Shown: in pieces, positions 33,317 to 41,875 of the stretch
Numbering within the stretch: the stretch's first letter is position 1
How the letters are laid out: every line of letters starts with the position of its first letter
Assembly (NCBI GenBank): GCA_021784575.1
Contig: JAJYHX010000001.1
Span: 149,280-213,279 of the forward strand
Reading direction: 5' to 3'
Source of the DNA: Nitrospirota bacterium
GTDB lineage: Bacteria; Nitrospirota; JACRHJ01
Length of the DNA: 64,000 nucleotides
The notes under the pieces: generated by a model
What the model was told of the DNA's origin: nothing
Databases searched by the model: none
Seen by the model: only the letters and a program-made list of their open reading frames with translations
Position numbers and translations under genes: made by a program

Positions 33317-34660
33317 ATGAAAACCATCGTATGGATTCTGCTCGCCATGATAACTTCCGTGATAACTTCCGTCCCGGCGGCGCTGGCCGAAGGCCCGGCG
33401 TCTCTGACGCTCGGCGATGCGGTAAATACCGCGCTCAGGCACAACCGCCCGCTCCTATCGGAGGGAGAGAAGCTGAAGGCCGCCGAGGCGGGCATTGGCG
33501 AGGCGAGGGCCGCATTCCTGCCGAAGGCGGACGTATCGGAGACCTTCGTGCGCTCGGACAATCCCGTGACGGTCTTCGGCTCGAAGCTGAACCAGGGGGA
33601 CTTCCAGGCGTCGGACTTCGCAATCGACAAGCTGAACAGCCCCTCGCCCATAAACGACTTCAACTTCAGGGTGCAGGTAATCCAGCCGCTCTTTAACGGC
33701 GGGAAGGAGATACTCGGCTACAGGCGCGCGAAGCTCGCGCTTGAGTCCGCGAAGATGAAGCACGAGCGGGCGCGGATGGAGACGGCGTATGAAACGGTGC
33801 AGGCATACTGGGGAGTGGCGCTGGCGGGCGAATACATAAAGACGGCAAAGCAGGCGGAGAAGTCCACGGAAAAACACCTTAAGCTTGCGCAGGCCCTCTA
33901 CGGACAGGGAATGATACTCCGCTCGGAGGTATTGCTTGCGAAGGTGCACCTTGCCGACGTGGAGGAGATGCTCATCAAGGCCGAAAACCGGGAGGCGACG
34001 GCAAAGGCCGCGCTGAACATGATACTCGGAAGGCCGCAGGACGCGCAGTTGACGATTGCCGACCCGCTCGCCTACAGCCCGTTCCCCGCCGGGAGCCTCG
34101 AAAGCCTCCAGGCCGAGGCGCTTAAGGACAGGCCGGACCTGAAGGGCATGAAGTTTAACGTGGAGAACATGGGCGAGGGCGTGAAGCTCGCGCAGACGGA
34201 CTACCTGCCGGACATAAACCTTATAGGGCGGTATGACCGGAACAGCGAAGACGCCTTCGGACACGGCGGAGACTCCTACACTATAATGGGCAGGCTGACA
34301 TGGAACGTCTTCGACGGCTTCCTGACGACGAGCAGGGTGCGCGAGGCCCGCGCCAGGCGAAACGCCGCGTCCTACATGTACGGCCAGATGAAAGAGGGAG
34401 CGCTCTTCGAGGTGCGCAAGGCCTATAACGACCTCCGGGAGGCTAAAAAACGCATGGACGTGGAATCCGCCGCGGTGAAGGAGGGCAGGGAGAGCCTGCG
34501 GATAATCACGAAGCGTTTCGGGGCGGGCATGGCGAAGTCCCTCGACGTGATTGACGCGGACACGGCGCTCACCCGCGCGCGCACGAACTACGCCTCTGCG
34601 CTCTACGACTATAACGTCTCCGAGGCTGCGCTCAGGCTGGCGATTGGGGAGAAATATTGA
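33317..34660 (+). CDS. TolC-family outer-membrane efflux protein
   Basis: A 447-residue outer-membrane channel with a signal peptide (about 1-24, ending ALA). Two TolC repeats of coiled-coil helices follow; LGDAVNTALRHNRPLL (29-44) and the second-half KDRPDLKGMKFNVENMGEG (about 269-287) are family blocks. Its ending is aromatic (GEKY). It forms a tripartite system with the adaptor and RND pump downstream. Its stop codon overlaps a TTG upstream of the adaptor start. Confidence 0.92.
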   Translation: MKTIVWILLAMITSVITSVPAALAEGPASLTLGDAVNTALRHNRPLLSEGEKLKAAEAGIGEARAAFLPKADVSETFVRSDNPVTVFGSKLNQGDFQASDFAIDKLNSPSPINDFNFRVQVIQPLFNGGKEILGYRRAKLALESAKMKHERARMETAYETVQAYWGVALAGEYIKTAKQAEKSTEKHLKLAQALYGQGMILRSEVLLAKVHLADVEEMLIKAENREATAKAALNMILGRPQDAQLTIADPLAYSPFPAGSLESLQAEALKDRPDLKGMKFNVENMGEGVKLAQTDYLPDINLIGRYDRNSEDAFGHGGDSYTIMGRLTWNVFDGFLTTSRVREARARRNAASYMYGQMKEGALFEVRKAYNDLREAKKRMDVESAAVKEGRESLRIITKRFGAGMAKSLDVIDADTALTRARTNYASALYDYNVSEAALRLAIGEKY

Positions 34661-34686
34661 ATGCGAGATTATCGAGGTATTTTAAA

Positions 34687-35829
34687 ATGAGACGACTCCT
34701 GTTTTTCTCACTCGTTTTTACCCTGTTCCTCGGCTGCTCAAGAGGCCCGCAAAAGGCGCCCGAAGCGCAAAACGCGGCGGCGGCGGAAGTCCCGACTGCG
34801 GTCGTTTCGGCGCGCGAGATAACGAACACGCTCCAGACGGCCGGCACGGTGGAGGCGAAATTCGAGGCGACCCTCTCGGCGAAGATTATGGGCGCGATAA
34901 CGGCGATTGACGTAAGCGAGGGAAGCGCCGTCAGGAAGGGAGAGACGCTCGTAACAATAGACGCCGCCGACATCGCCGCCAGGAGGCAGCAGGCCGTTGA
35001 CGCCAGGGCCGAAGGGCAGGCGGCTCTCACGGAGACGATTGCCGCGATTGCCGGGGCGAAGGCCGCGCTTGCGAACGCGAAGATAAACTACGCGCGCTTC
35101 CGGAACCTCTACAGGGAGCAGGCCGTAACGAAAAAAGAACTGGACGACATGGCCGCGCAGTTCAAGATGGCAAGGGCGGGCGCCGAGCAGGCCTTGGCGA
35201 AGAAGAAACAGGTACAGGCGAAGATCGCCCAGGCCAAAGCCGCCGTAAAAGAGGCGGACGTGATGCTCGGCTACGCCGTCATACGCTCGCCGATTAACGG
35301 GGCCGTTACCGCGAAGATGGCGAATGCGGGCGAGATGGCCGCGCCCGGCAGGCCTCTCCTGAAGGTGGTGAACGACAGTTCGCTCCGGCTTGCGTGCAAT
35401 GTCAGCGAGGACGATATCGCGGGGATTCATAAGGGCGAGGGCGTGAAGGTTACGGTGGACGCCTTGAACGGGAGGAAGATGGAAGGCAGGGTCTCGGAGA
35501 TTGTCCCGGCGGCCGACCCGTCCACCCGCTCGTTCACGGTAAAGATAGACCTGCCGAAAAATCCGGACTTAAGGCCGGGCATGTTCGGGCGCGCATGGCT
35601 CCCGTCCGGCAGGACACGCGCAGTCCTCGTGCCTGACGCCGCGCTTGTAGACAAGGAGGGCATGAAGGGCGTGTGGGTTGTTACGCCCGAGAAGACGCTC
35701 TCCTTCCGGGCCGTGAGGCTCGGGCAGGAGGCGGATGGCGAAAGAGAGGTCCTGGCGGGGCTTTCCGGCGGCGAGAGGGTCGCGGTCGGGAACCTGGGAA
35801 ATCTGCAAGAGGGGATGAAGATAAAATAA
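34687..35829 (+). CDS. RND/HlyD-type periplasmic adaptor lipoprotein
   Basis: A 380-residue membrane-fusion protein. I chose the ATG at 34687, which opens a clean lipoprotein signal with lipobox LFLGC (Cys17). A TTG at 34657 would place ten extra residues before it. The lipoyl halves flank a long alanine-rich alpha-hairpin (about 85-180), then come IRSPINGAVTAKMANAGEMAAPG and beta-barrel segments with RPGMFGRAWLP. It joins the inner-membrane pump to the TolC channel. Confidence 0.9.
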   Translation: MRRLLFFSLVFTLFLGCSRGPQKAPEAQNAAAAEVPTAVVSAREITNTLQTAGTVEAKFEATLSAKIMGAITAIDVSEGSAVRKGETLVTIDAADIAARRQQAVDARAEGQAALTETIAAIAGAKAALANAKINYARFRNLYREQAVTKKELDDMAAQFKMARAGAEQALAKKKQVQAKIAQAKAAVKEADVMLGYAVIRSPINGAVTAKMANAGEMAAPGRPLLKVVNDSSLRLACNVSEDDIAGIHKGEGVKVTVDALNGRKMEGRVSEIVPAADPSTRSFTVKIDLPKNPDLRPGMFGRAWLPSGRTRAVLVPDAALVDKEGMKGVWVVTPEKTLSFRAVRLGQEADGEREVLAGLSGGERVAVGNLGNLQEGMKIK

Positions 35830-35842
35830 GAGAGGTTTTTCC

Positions 35843-38800
35843 TTGAAGTTGAACCTGGCGGGAAGGATAACCGAGTATTTCATAAACTCCCAGCTCACCG
35901 TTCTCCTGATGGTCGCGGCTGCGGCATTCGGGGTTTTCGCGCTCTTCAATACGCCGAGGGAAGAGAACCCGCAGATTGTCGTCCCGGCGGCGAACATATA
36001 CGTCATGTATCCGGGCGGAAGCGCGAAGGAAGTGGAGGAGCTTGTCGCAAGGCCGCTTGAGCGGATAATGCGCGAGATAAAGGGCGTCAAGGACGTCTAT
36101 TCCATCTCGATGAACGGGATGGCCGTCGTGACGGTGAAGTTCCATGTCGGGCAGGACAGGGAGAAGAGCCTTGTAAACCTCTACAACAAGGTCATGTCGA
36201 ACATCAACTTCGCCCCGCCCGGCGCGGTGATGCCGCCGCTCGTGAAGCCGATAGAAGTAAACGACGTGCCGATTGTCGCAATCACGCTCTCCGGCGGCGG
36301 ATACAGCGACTATCAACTAAGGCGCGTCGCGGACAACGTATTGATCGACCTTCAGAAGGTGCCGGGGACGTCTAAGTCCTACATCGTTGGCGGGCGCAAC
36401 AGGCAGGTGCGCGTCACGCTCGACCCGGCCCGCCTCGCGGCTCACAATATCTCTCCGCTCCAGGTGCAGGCGGCGCTGACGGGGGCGAACGCGAACCTCC
36501 AGACCGGAAGCTTCGAGACCGGCGGCAAAAAATTCTCCATCGAGACCGGCGGGTTCTTCAGCTCCGTGCAGGACGTAAAAGACCTTGTCGTCGGTAGCTC
36601 GGGCGGCAGGCTCGTGTACCTCCGCGACGTGGCCGATGTCGTGGACGGGAAGGCTCCGACGACGCACTTCACAAGGATCGCCTTCGGCCCCGGAAGCGGC
36701 GCCTCCGACATGACGGAACACGCCGCCGTGACGATTGCCATAGCCAAGAAAAGAGGCGAGAACGCCGTCAAGGTGTCGGAGGCCATACTTAAAAAGCTGG
36801 ACCAGCTTAAGGGCTCGCTCCCTCCGGGGATAACCGCGACCGTTACAAGGAACGACGGAAAGACCGCGAACGACGCCGTGAACGAGCTCGTCCGGCACCT
36901 TGTCCTGAGCATAATCATAGTCGTAACGCTCCTGCTCTTCGCGCTCGGATGGCGGGACGCCATGATCGTCGCGCTCGCCATACCGCTTACGCTCTTCGTT
37001 ACGCTCGGGACGGGGATGCTCGCGGGGCAGACGATTAACAGGATTACGCTATTTGCGCTGACATTGTCCCTGGGGCTTCTCGTGGACGACGCGATTGTCG
37101 TCGTGGAGAACATCCACAGGCACTACCAGGCGCAGAAGATGCCGCGCCTACAGGCCGCGATAACCGCCGTGAACGAAATCGGAAGCCCAACGGCGCTCGC
37201 GACGCTTACCGTAATACTCGCGTTCCTGCCGATGTTTTTCGTGACGGGCATGATGGGGCCGTACATGGCGCCGATACCCTTCAACGTCCCGGTCGCCATG
37301 CTTGCGTCTTTGATGATCGCGTTCATCGTGACGCCCTGGGCGGCCTTCAGGCTGGTGAAGGTCCGGCACGCGGGCGAGGGGAGGCTCGAAGACACGCGGA
37401 TATTCAGGATTTATAAAAAAATACTCGGCCCGCTGCTGGAGAACAGGTCGAAGAGGCGGATGTTCGTAGCCGTTATAATTATCCTGTTCTTGTCCGTTAT
37501 GACGTTCCCGCTTTTCGAGTGGGTGCAGTTCAGGATGCTGCCGAAGGCGAACAAGAACACCTTCCTTATTACCGTTGACATGCCGAGGGGCACGGCGCTC
37601 GAAGACACCGACAGGGTTGCGAGGGCAGTGGGAAGGTATATGTCCACGATACCGGAGGTGAAGAACTACGAGACGTTCGTCGGCGTGCCCTCCGTGATAG
37701 ACTTCAACGGCCTCCTGCGCGGGAGCGGCGCCCGGAACATGCCGCAGTATGCGGACGTAAGGGTGAACCTCGTGGACAAGTCCCGCCGCTCCATATCGAG
37801 CGAAGACCTGGTGCTGAAGATCAGGCCGGAGATCGCCGCGCTCGGCAGACAATACGGCGCGAACATAAAGATTGTCGAAGACCCGCCGGGCCCGCCCGTC
37901 CGGGCGACCGTCCTGGCGGAGATTTACGGGCCGCGCTACAGCGAGCTTCGCCGGCTTGCAAGGGAGGTGCGCGGGCTTTTCTCGAGGACAAAGGGCATTA
38001 CGGACATCGACGACAGCCTCCAGGCGGACTCGACGATGTACCATATAGTCGTGGACAAGACAAAGGCCGCGGAGAACGGAATATCCACCGAGCAGATTAT
38101 CGGCGCGATGAGGATTGCGCTCCAGGGGGCGACGGTCACCACGCTCCACGCCCCGGACGAGAAAAACCCGGTGGACATATTCCTGCGCTTCCCGCGCGCC
38201 ATGAGGGCGGCGCCGTCGAGCCTGGGGCAGATATACGTCATGGGGAAGGACGGAGGCCAGATACCCCTGACCGAGCTTGCCCATGTCGTGCCCTCCGGCG
38301 AGGACAAGCCGATATACCACAAGGACATGAGAAATGTTACCTACGTATACGGAGAGATGGCCGGAAGGCCGCCGCTCTACGCCGTCATCGACATGATGCG
38401 CTGGCTTGGCAAACACCCGCTCCCGAAAGGATACAGCCTGAGGTGGGGCGGGGAGATGAAGCTCACGAAAGACGTCTTCCGGGACCTGGGCGCCGCCATG
38501 GCCGTGGCCCTTGTCCTGATATATCTCCTGCTCGTGGGCAAGTTCCGCTCGTTTATCGTGCCGTTCATCATCATGGGTCCGATACCGCTCGCCATGATTG
38601 GCATAATGCCGGGGTTCGCCGTCACGGGCGTTTATTTTTCCGCGACATCCATGATTGGCGTCATAGCGCTTGCGGGCATAGTCGTCCGGAACTCGATTAT
38701 CTTAATCGAGTTCATACAGGACAAGAAGAACGAGGGGATGCCCATAGAGCGCGCGCTCATGGAGGCCGGGGCGATCCGCACGAGGCCGATAGTCCTGACG

Positions 38801-38965
38801 GCCCTGGCGGCAATACTCGGCGCGTCCGTAATCGCGTCCGACCCCGTCTGGAGCGGGCTCGCATGGTCGCTGATATTCGGCATGGCCGCGTCCACGGCGC
38901 TCACGCTCGTCGTGATACCGGTTTTATATTACATATTCCAAAGGAAGAAGTGGGAGGAGGTGTAA
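35843..38965 (+). CDS. RND efflux transporter, second system
   Basis: A 1040-residue inner-membrane RND pump. It starts with TTG after AGAGAGG. TM4 keeps the acidic pair ([17 protein letters not shown]), but the TM10 position where AcrB has its relay lysine reads arginine (LAGIVVRNSIILIEF). It therefore belongs to a different RND branch from the HAE1 pump at 24674-27880. It follows tolC and the adaptor; an enoyl-CoA hydratase-like gene starts 1 nt after its stop. Substrates are unknown, though lipids or acyl compounds are possible given that neighbour. Confidence 0.92.
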   Translation: MKLNLAGRITEYFINSQLTVLLMVAAAAFGVFALFNTPREENPQIVVPAANIYVMYPGGSAKEVEELVARPLERIMREIKGVKDVYSISMNGMAVVTVKFHVGQDREKSLVNLYNKVMSNINFAPPGAVMPPLVKPIEVNDVPIVAITLSGGGYSDYQLRRVADNVLIDLQKVPGTSKSYIVGGRNRQVRVTLDPARLAAHNISPLQVQAALTGANANLQTGSFETGGKKFSIETGGFFSSVQDVKDLVVGSSGGRLVYLRDVADVVDGKAPTTHFTRIAFGPGSGASDMTEHAAVTIAIAKKRGENAVKVSEAILKKLDQLKGSLPPGITATVTRNDGKTANDAVNELVRHLVLSIIIVVTLLLFALGWRDAMIVALAIPLTLFVTLGTGMLAGQTINRITLFALTLSLGLLVDDAIVVVENIHRHYQAQKMPRLQAAITAVNEIGSPTALATLTVILAFLPMFFVTGMMGPYMAPIPFNVPVAMLASLMIAFIVTPWAAFRLVKVRHAGEGRLEDTRIFRIYKKILGPLLENRSKRRMFVAVIIILFLSVMTFPLFEWVQFRMLPKANKNTFLITVDMPRGTALEDTDRVARAVGRYMSTIPEVKNYETFVGVPSVIDFNGLLRGSGARNMPQYADVRVNLVDKSRRSISSEDLVLKIRPEIAALGRQYGANIKIVEDPPGPPVRATVLAEIYGPRYSELRRLAREVRGLFSRTKGITDIDDSLQADSTMYHIVVDKTKAAENGISTEQIIGAMRIALQGATVTTLHAPDEKNPVDIFLRFPRAMRAAPSSLGQIYVMGKDGGQIPLTELAHVVPSGEDKPIYHKDMRNVTYVYGEMAGRPPLYAVIDMMRWLGKHPLPKGYSLRWGGEMKLTKDVFRDLGAAMAVALVLIYLLLVGKFRSFIVPFIIMGPIPLAMIGIMPGFAVTGVYFSATSMIGVIALAGIVVRNSIILIEFIQDKKNEGMPIERALMEAGAIRTRPIVLTALAAILGASVIASDPVWSGLAWSLIFGMAASTALTLVVIPVLYYIFQRKKWEEV

Positions 38966-38966
38966 G

Positions 38967-39773
38967 ATGGCCTATGTGACGTTTACAGACCCGGAGTGCA
39001 TCGGAGCGATTGTCTTGAACGACCCGCCGGACAACCACATATCCCGGAAGGTGATGGCGGACATAAACAAGTTCATAGAAGAAGACCTGATGCCGAAGAT
39101 AAAGCTTTGCAGCGTCGTCATAACCTCCGAAGGCCCGAACTTCTCCTCCGGCATGGACATAAAGGACATGGTGAAGGTCGGGCGCGAGGAGGCGAAGCTC
39201 CTCTCGCGCATAGGCCACAAGGCGATGCGCGGCCTCGAGGAGCTGCCCGTGCCGGTAATCGCGGCCATAAGCGGCAAGGCGTTCGACATAGGCTTCGAGC
39301 TCTCGCTTGCGTGCGATATGCGGATATGCACCAAAGACGCCGTGTTCTCGATGTCCACGATAAAAATCGGCGTGCCGCCGTCTTCCGGGGCGACGGCGCG
39401 TCTCCCGGCGATTGTCGGCGCCGGAAGGGCGAAGGAGATACTCTTTACGGGCAGGGAGGTGGACGCTCAGGAGGCCCTTGAGATCGGGCTTGTGAACCTG
39501 GTCGTCAAAGACCAGCGCGAGCTTATGGACGCGGCGCGGGATTTTGCGTTCAGGATTGCCAACAACGCCCCGGACTCCGTGCGCCAGACGAAGACGCTCG
39601 TTAATTCCGGCCTGGACAAGGGTTTCTCCGACATACTCGAAGAGGCGGAGATAAACGCGTTCGGGGAGTCGTTCGGCCCGGGAACGGAGCAAAGGGAAGG
39701 AATGGAAGCCCGTCTCGAAGACAGGAAAAGTCCCTGGAGCAAGGACAAGGTGGAGTGGTGCAAGTTCAAATAG
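38967..39773 (+). CDS. Enoyl-CoA hydratase/isomerase family protein
   Basis: A 268-residue crotonase-fold protein. The oxyanion-hole segments are present (NFSSGMDIKDM at about 58-68 and the SGKAFDIGFELSLACD block). Of the two catalytic glutamates of true hydratases, the first is present (E111) while the second position, normally P-E, reads S-T (T131). It may therefore be an isomerase, hydrolase or decarboxylase-like member. It is translationally coupled to the RND pump, suggesting modification of the exported acyl compound; that is inference. Confidence 0.85.
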   Translation: MAYVTFTDPECIGAIVLNDPPDNHISRKVMADINKFIEEDLMPKIKLCSVVITSEGPNFSSGMDIKDMVKVGREEAKLLSRIGHKAMRGLEELPVPVIAAISGKAFDIGFELSLACDMRICTKDAVFSMSTIKIGVPPSSGATARLPAIVGAGRAKEILFTGREVDAQEALEIGLVNLVVKDQRELMDAARDFAFRIANNAPDSVRQTKTLVNSGLDKGFSDILEEAEINAFGESFGPGTEQREGMEARLEDRKSPWSKDKVEWCKFK

Positions 39774-39971
39774 TCAGAACCTGTTCGCGTATTTGATGTA
39801 GAAATCGCAGCTCCGGCAGTATTCGATCTTCTCCGCCCGCGACTTCATCCGGAGCTTTCCGGAATTGCAAAGCGTCCCGGTAACCTTCCAGCAGTCTGCG
39901 CCCTGCTCGGGATATGCAGGGCAATCTTTCATTACCCCATCATCGCACTTCCTGAATTCCCAGCAGTTCAT
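39774..39971 (-). CDS. Two-CW-domain cysteine-rich small protein
   Basis: A 65-residue protein with seven cysteines: C3-W4, C9, C17, C27-W28, C35, C52 and C55. The spacing NCWEF...DCPAYP...DCW...GTLC...CRSC matches the two-CW family of small presumed metal-binding proteins. The start is placed at the ATG preceded by GGGGAGGGG, which also begins the conserved block; an upstream start would add 16 residues. It converges with the crotonase gene, with no gap. Function unknown; a zinc or iron site is likely. Confidence 0.75.
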   Translation of the reverse strand: MNCWEFRKCDDGVMKDCPAYPEQGADCWKVTGTLCNSGKLRMKSRAEKIEYCRSCDFYIKYANRF

Positions 39972-40022
39972 GGGCACCCCTCCCCTATTGCGCATCATTA
40001 TTAATATTAATTGCCTCAATTA

Positions 40023-40051
40023 CTCATACAATATCTGCCATATTTTGTCAA
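40023..40051 (-). promoter_or_regulatory. Promoter of the two-CW gene
   Basis: Minus-strand TTGACA, 17 nt, TATGAG; the start codon lies about 50 nt downstream. Confidence 0.5.
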
Positions 40052-40158
40052 GATAAAATCTGTTTAATCTTGGGTCTAAAGCTGTGGTTTTAATACTGGC
40101 CGTGCCGCAGGAGATACGGGAGTTTTTCTACCCGGCGCCACTGTCATATTTCTTTGCT

Positions 40159-40187
40159 TTGTGATACAATCCTGCGTCTGCTATACT
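40159..40187 (+). promoter_or_regulatory. Promoter of the alpha/beta hydrolase gene
   Basis: TTGTGA and TATACT are separated by 17 nt, about 32 nt before the ATG. A good AAGGAG ribosome site follows. Confidence 0.5.
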
Positions 40188-40218
40188 TTCTGAAAACTCC
40201 GCGAAAAGGAGCCTGCCC

Positions 40219-40950
40219 ATGAAAAGTCTGGCGGCGATATTTGTCATCCTGGCGTTTATCCCCGCAGCCGCATGCGCCGCAAGGCCGGGGAAGGAGATAA
40301 CCGTCAACACGCCGGACGGCTGGACGCTCCACGGCACGTATTATCCAGGCAGAAAGGGAATGCCCGTAATCCTCCTGATGCACAAGCTCGGAAGCGACCG
40401 CTCGGAATTCATACCCCTTGCGCGGGAGCTGAGCGCGCGGGGATATAATGTCGTCGCATACGACGCGCGCGGGCACGGAGAGAGCACGATGCATGACGGC
40501 AGGCGAGAGACGTTCGAGAGCTTCTCGGACCGGGACTTCGAGGACATGACGACAGACGAAGGCGCGGTGCTGGATTACCTGCGCAGAAACGGGGCGGGAA
40601 GGAACGTCCCCGTCGGGCTTGTCGGGGCCTCCATACAATCCTCCACGGGGCTTATCTATGCCGCGAAACACCCGGCGGTCAAAGCGCTCGTAATGCTCTC
40701 GCCGGGGCTTGCCTATCACAACATAGACACGACCGCTCCCATGAGGCAGTACGGGGAAAGGCCCGTGTTTATCGCCGCATCGAGGGAGGATACGGCGTCA
40801 TATGAGGCCGTGGGGGTATTGTCGGGGCTTGCGCGGGGGCCGAAGAAGGTGGTGATGCTATCCGACGCCGGGCACGGCGCGCAGATGTTTCAGAAGGACC
40901 CGAAACTGCTCGCGCAGGTTGCGGACTGGCTTGGCGAATATCTGAAATAG
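40219..40950 (+). CDS. Secreted alpha/beta hydrolase (dienelactone-hydrolase-like)
   Basis: A 243-residue hydrolase with a signal peptide (about 1-20, ACA/ARP cleavage). The fold is clear: VILLMHKLGSDRSEF oxyanion loop, DARGHGES, nucleophile elbow GASIQ (S138; the family usually has GxSxG, here the last Gly is Gln), acid D191 and base H219. It acts in the periplasm on an ester or similar bond. The substrate cannot be inferred. Own promoter, not in an operon. Confidence 0.85.
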   Translation: MKSLAAIFVILAFIPAAACAARPGKEITVNTPDGWTLHGTYYPGRKGMPVILLMHKLGSDRSEFIPLARELSARGYNVVAYDARGHGESTMHDGRRETFESFSDRDFEDMTTDEGAVLDYLRRNGAGRNVPVGLVGASIQSSTGLIYAAKHPAVKALVMLSPGLAYHNIDTTAPMRQYGERPVFIAASREDTASYEAVGVLSGLARGPKKVVMLSDAGHGAQMFQKDPKLLAQVADWLGEYLK

Positions 40951-40953
40951 GAT

Positions 40954-41049
40954 TTAATATCCGGCGGTACCGGAAAGGGCGTAGTTCAGCATACCGAGGC
41001 CGACGTAGGCGCCGAGAAGCACGACGAACAGAAGGACACGCTTAAACAT
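40954..41049 (-). CDS. 31-residue single-pass membrane peptide
   Basis: A small gene too short for ordinary calling: ATG preceded by ACGGAGAT at a normal distance, 31 codons, TAA. The peptide has a basic start (MFKR), one hydrophobic helix (about residues 5-24) and a short polar end (SGTAGY), as in small inner-membrane regulatory peptides. It converges with the hydrolase gene. Its leader contains a perfect 15-bp hairpin (41071-41107). I do not recognise a family. Confidence 0.55.
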   Translation of the reverse strand: MFKRVLLFVVLLGAYVGLGMLNYALSGTAGY

Positions 41050-41070
41050 TTTTATCTCCGTAAACTTAAA

Positions 41071-41107
41071 ATAATTTCAGCCATCCGGCATCGATGGCTG
41101 AAATTAT
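41071..41107. promoter_or_regulatory. Perfect 15-bp hairpin before the small membrane peptide
   Basis: ATAATTTCAGCCATC and its exact complement are separated by 7 nt. On the minus strand the hairpin is followed by TTTTAAG and then, about 8 nt later, by the ribosome site of the 31-residue peptide. It could act as an attenuator, RNA stabiliser or protein-binding palindrome. Confidence 0.5.
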
Positions 41108-41187
41108 AGCGCATTATCGTTAAACGGGCGTTAAGCCTATATTAATTTTCATTAAGAAGCAACACAAAAACGAGGAGGCAGGCAAAA

Positions 41188-41682
41188 ATGAAGATCGTCA
41201 TCATAACCCATGCTAAGACCGCGAACAGGCCGCCCAAGAGACTCAGCCTCACCGGGAGGTATGAAGTGGAGCAGGTGGTGGATATGGTAAAGGGCAGGCT
41301 CGGAGAGCGCTATAAGATACAGAAGGCAGTGTCATCTCCGGCGGCAAGGTGTCTGGACACCGCGCTCCTCACGCTTGAGGAACTCGGCTCGGACGACATA
41401 TCGAAGGTGGACACGGACAAGAGGCTTGGCCGCCTCGACAAGGCAGAGCCTCTTGAGGCCGTCATACGCGAGAACGCCCAGGAAGGGCTTGCGATATTCT
41501 GCCATGCGGACGTGGCCGGCGTTCTCCCGCACAAGGAGAATATAAAGGGCATAAAAGAGGGCTGGTTCGAGATGAAGCCCGTGCTTGTGATTATGGACTG
41601 GGCGCCCTCGCATAAGTGGAACGAAAACACAATCGACGCCGTGCTCACCGTCCCGGAAGAGACGTCTCTGATAAAGGAATAA
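41188..41682 (+). CDS. Histidine-phosphatase-superfamily-like protein
   Basis: A 164-residue protein with the SixA/phosphoglycerate-mutase-like pattern in reduced form. The RHG signature reads T7-H8-A9, the second arginine is kept in SSPAARCLDTA (R54), and a second histidine is in IFCHADV (H106). The phospho-accepting histidine is thus present, but the first arginine of the pocket is missing. It could be a phosphatase with altered specificity or an inactive binder. Ribosome site GAGGAGG; followed by a strong terminator. No neighbour indicates a substrate. Confidence 0.6.
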   Translation: MKIVIITHAKTANRPPKRLSLTGRYEVEQVVDMVKGRLGERYKIQKAVSSPAARCLDTALLTLEELGSDDISKVDTDKRLGRLDKAEPLEAVIRENAQEGLAIFCHADVAGVLPHKENIKGIKEGWFEMKPVLVIMDWAPSHKWNENTIDAVLTVPEETSLIKE

Positions 41683-41684
41683 AA

Positions 41685-41710
41685 AAAGCCCCGCGACAGC
41701 GCGGGGCTTT
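41685..41710 (+). terminator. Rho-independent terminator
   Basis: AAAGCCCCGCG-ACAG-CGCGGGGCTTT: an 11-bp stem directly after the histidine-phosphatase stop, with A- and T-rich flanks. Confidence 0.85.
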
Positions 41711-41734
41711 ATACTTTTTTCCGGGTCCGGTACG

Positions 41735-41848
41735 GCCTGAATTTTAATTACTGTTCGGTTGGCGCGCGGCCATGTTAACTGTCTGGTAGAACCCGCGCCT
41801 GAACTTCGATTAATCCGGCCTGTTCGGTTAGCAATTTGCCACGTCAAC
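41735..41848. repeat. Imperfect tandem duplication of about 50 bp
   Basis: Two related blocks (41735-41779 and 41798-41848) share GCCTGAA-TT, ATTA, TGTTCGGTT and a CCA-GTTAAC/CCACGTCAAC end. They lie in the gap after atpE. Meaning unknown. Confidence 0.45.
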
Positions 41849-41875
41849 CCGCCCGGCCCACCTCTCCGGCCCCTT

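Noticed and set aside
37148-38416. 422-residue minus-strand frame inside the second RND pump
   Set aside because: Shadow of a strongly conserved gene; Arg/His-rich composition.
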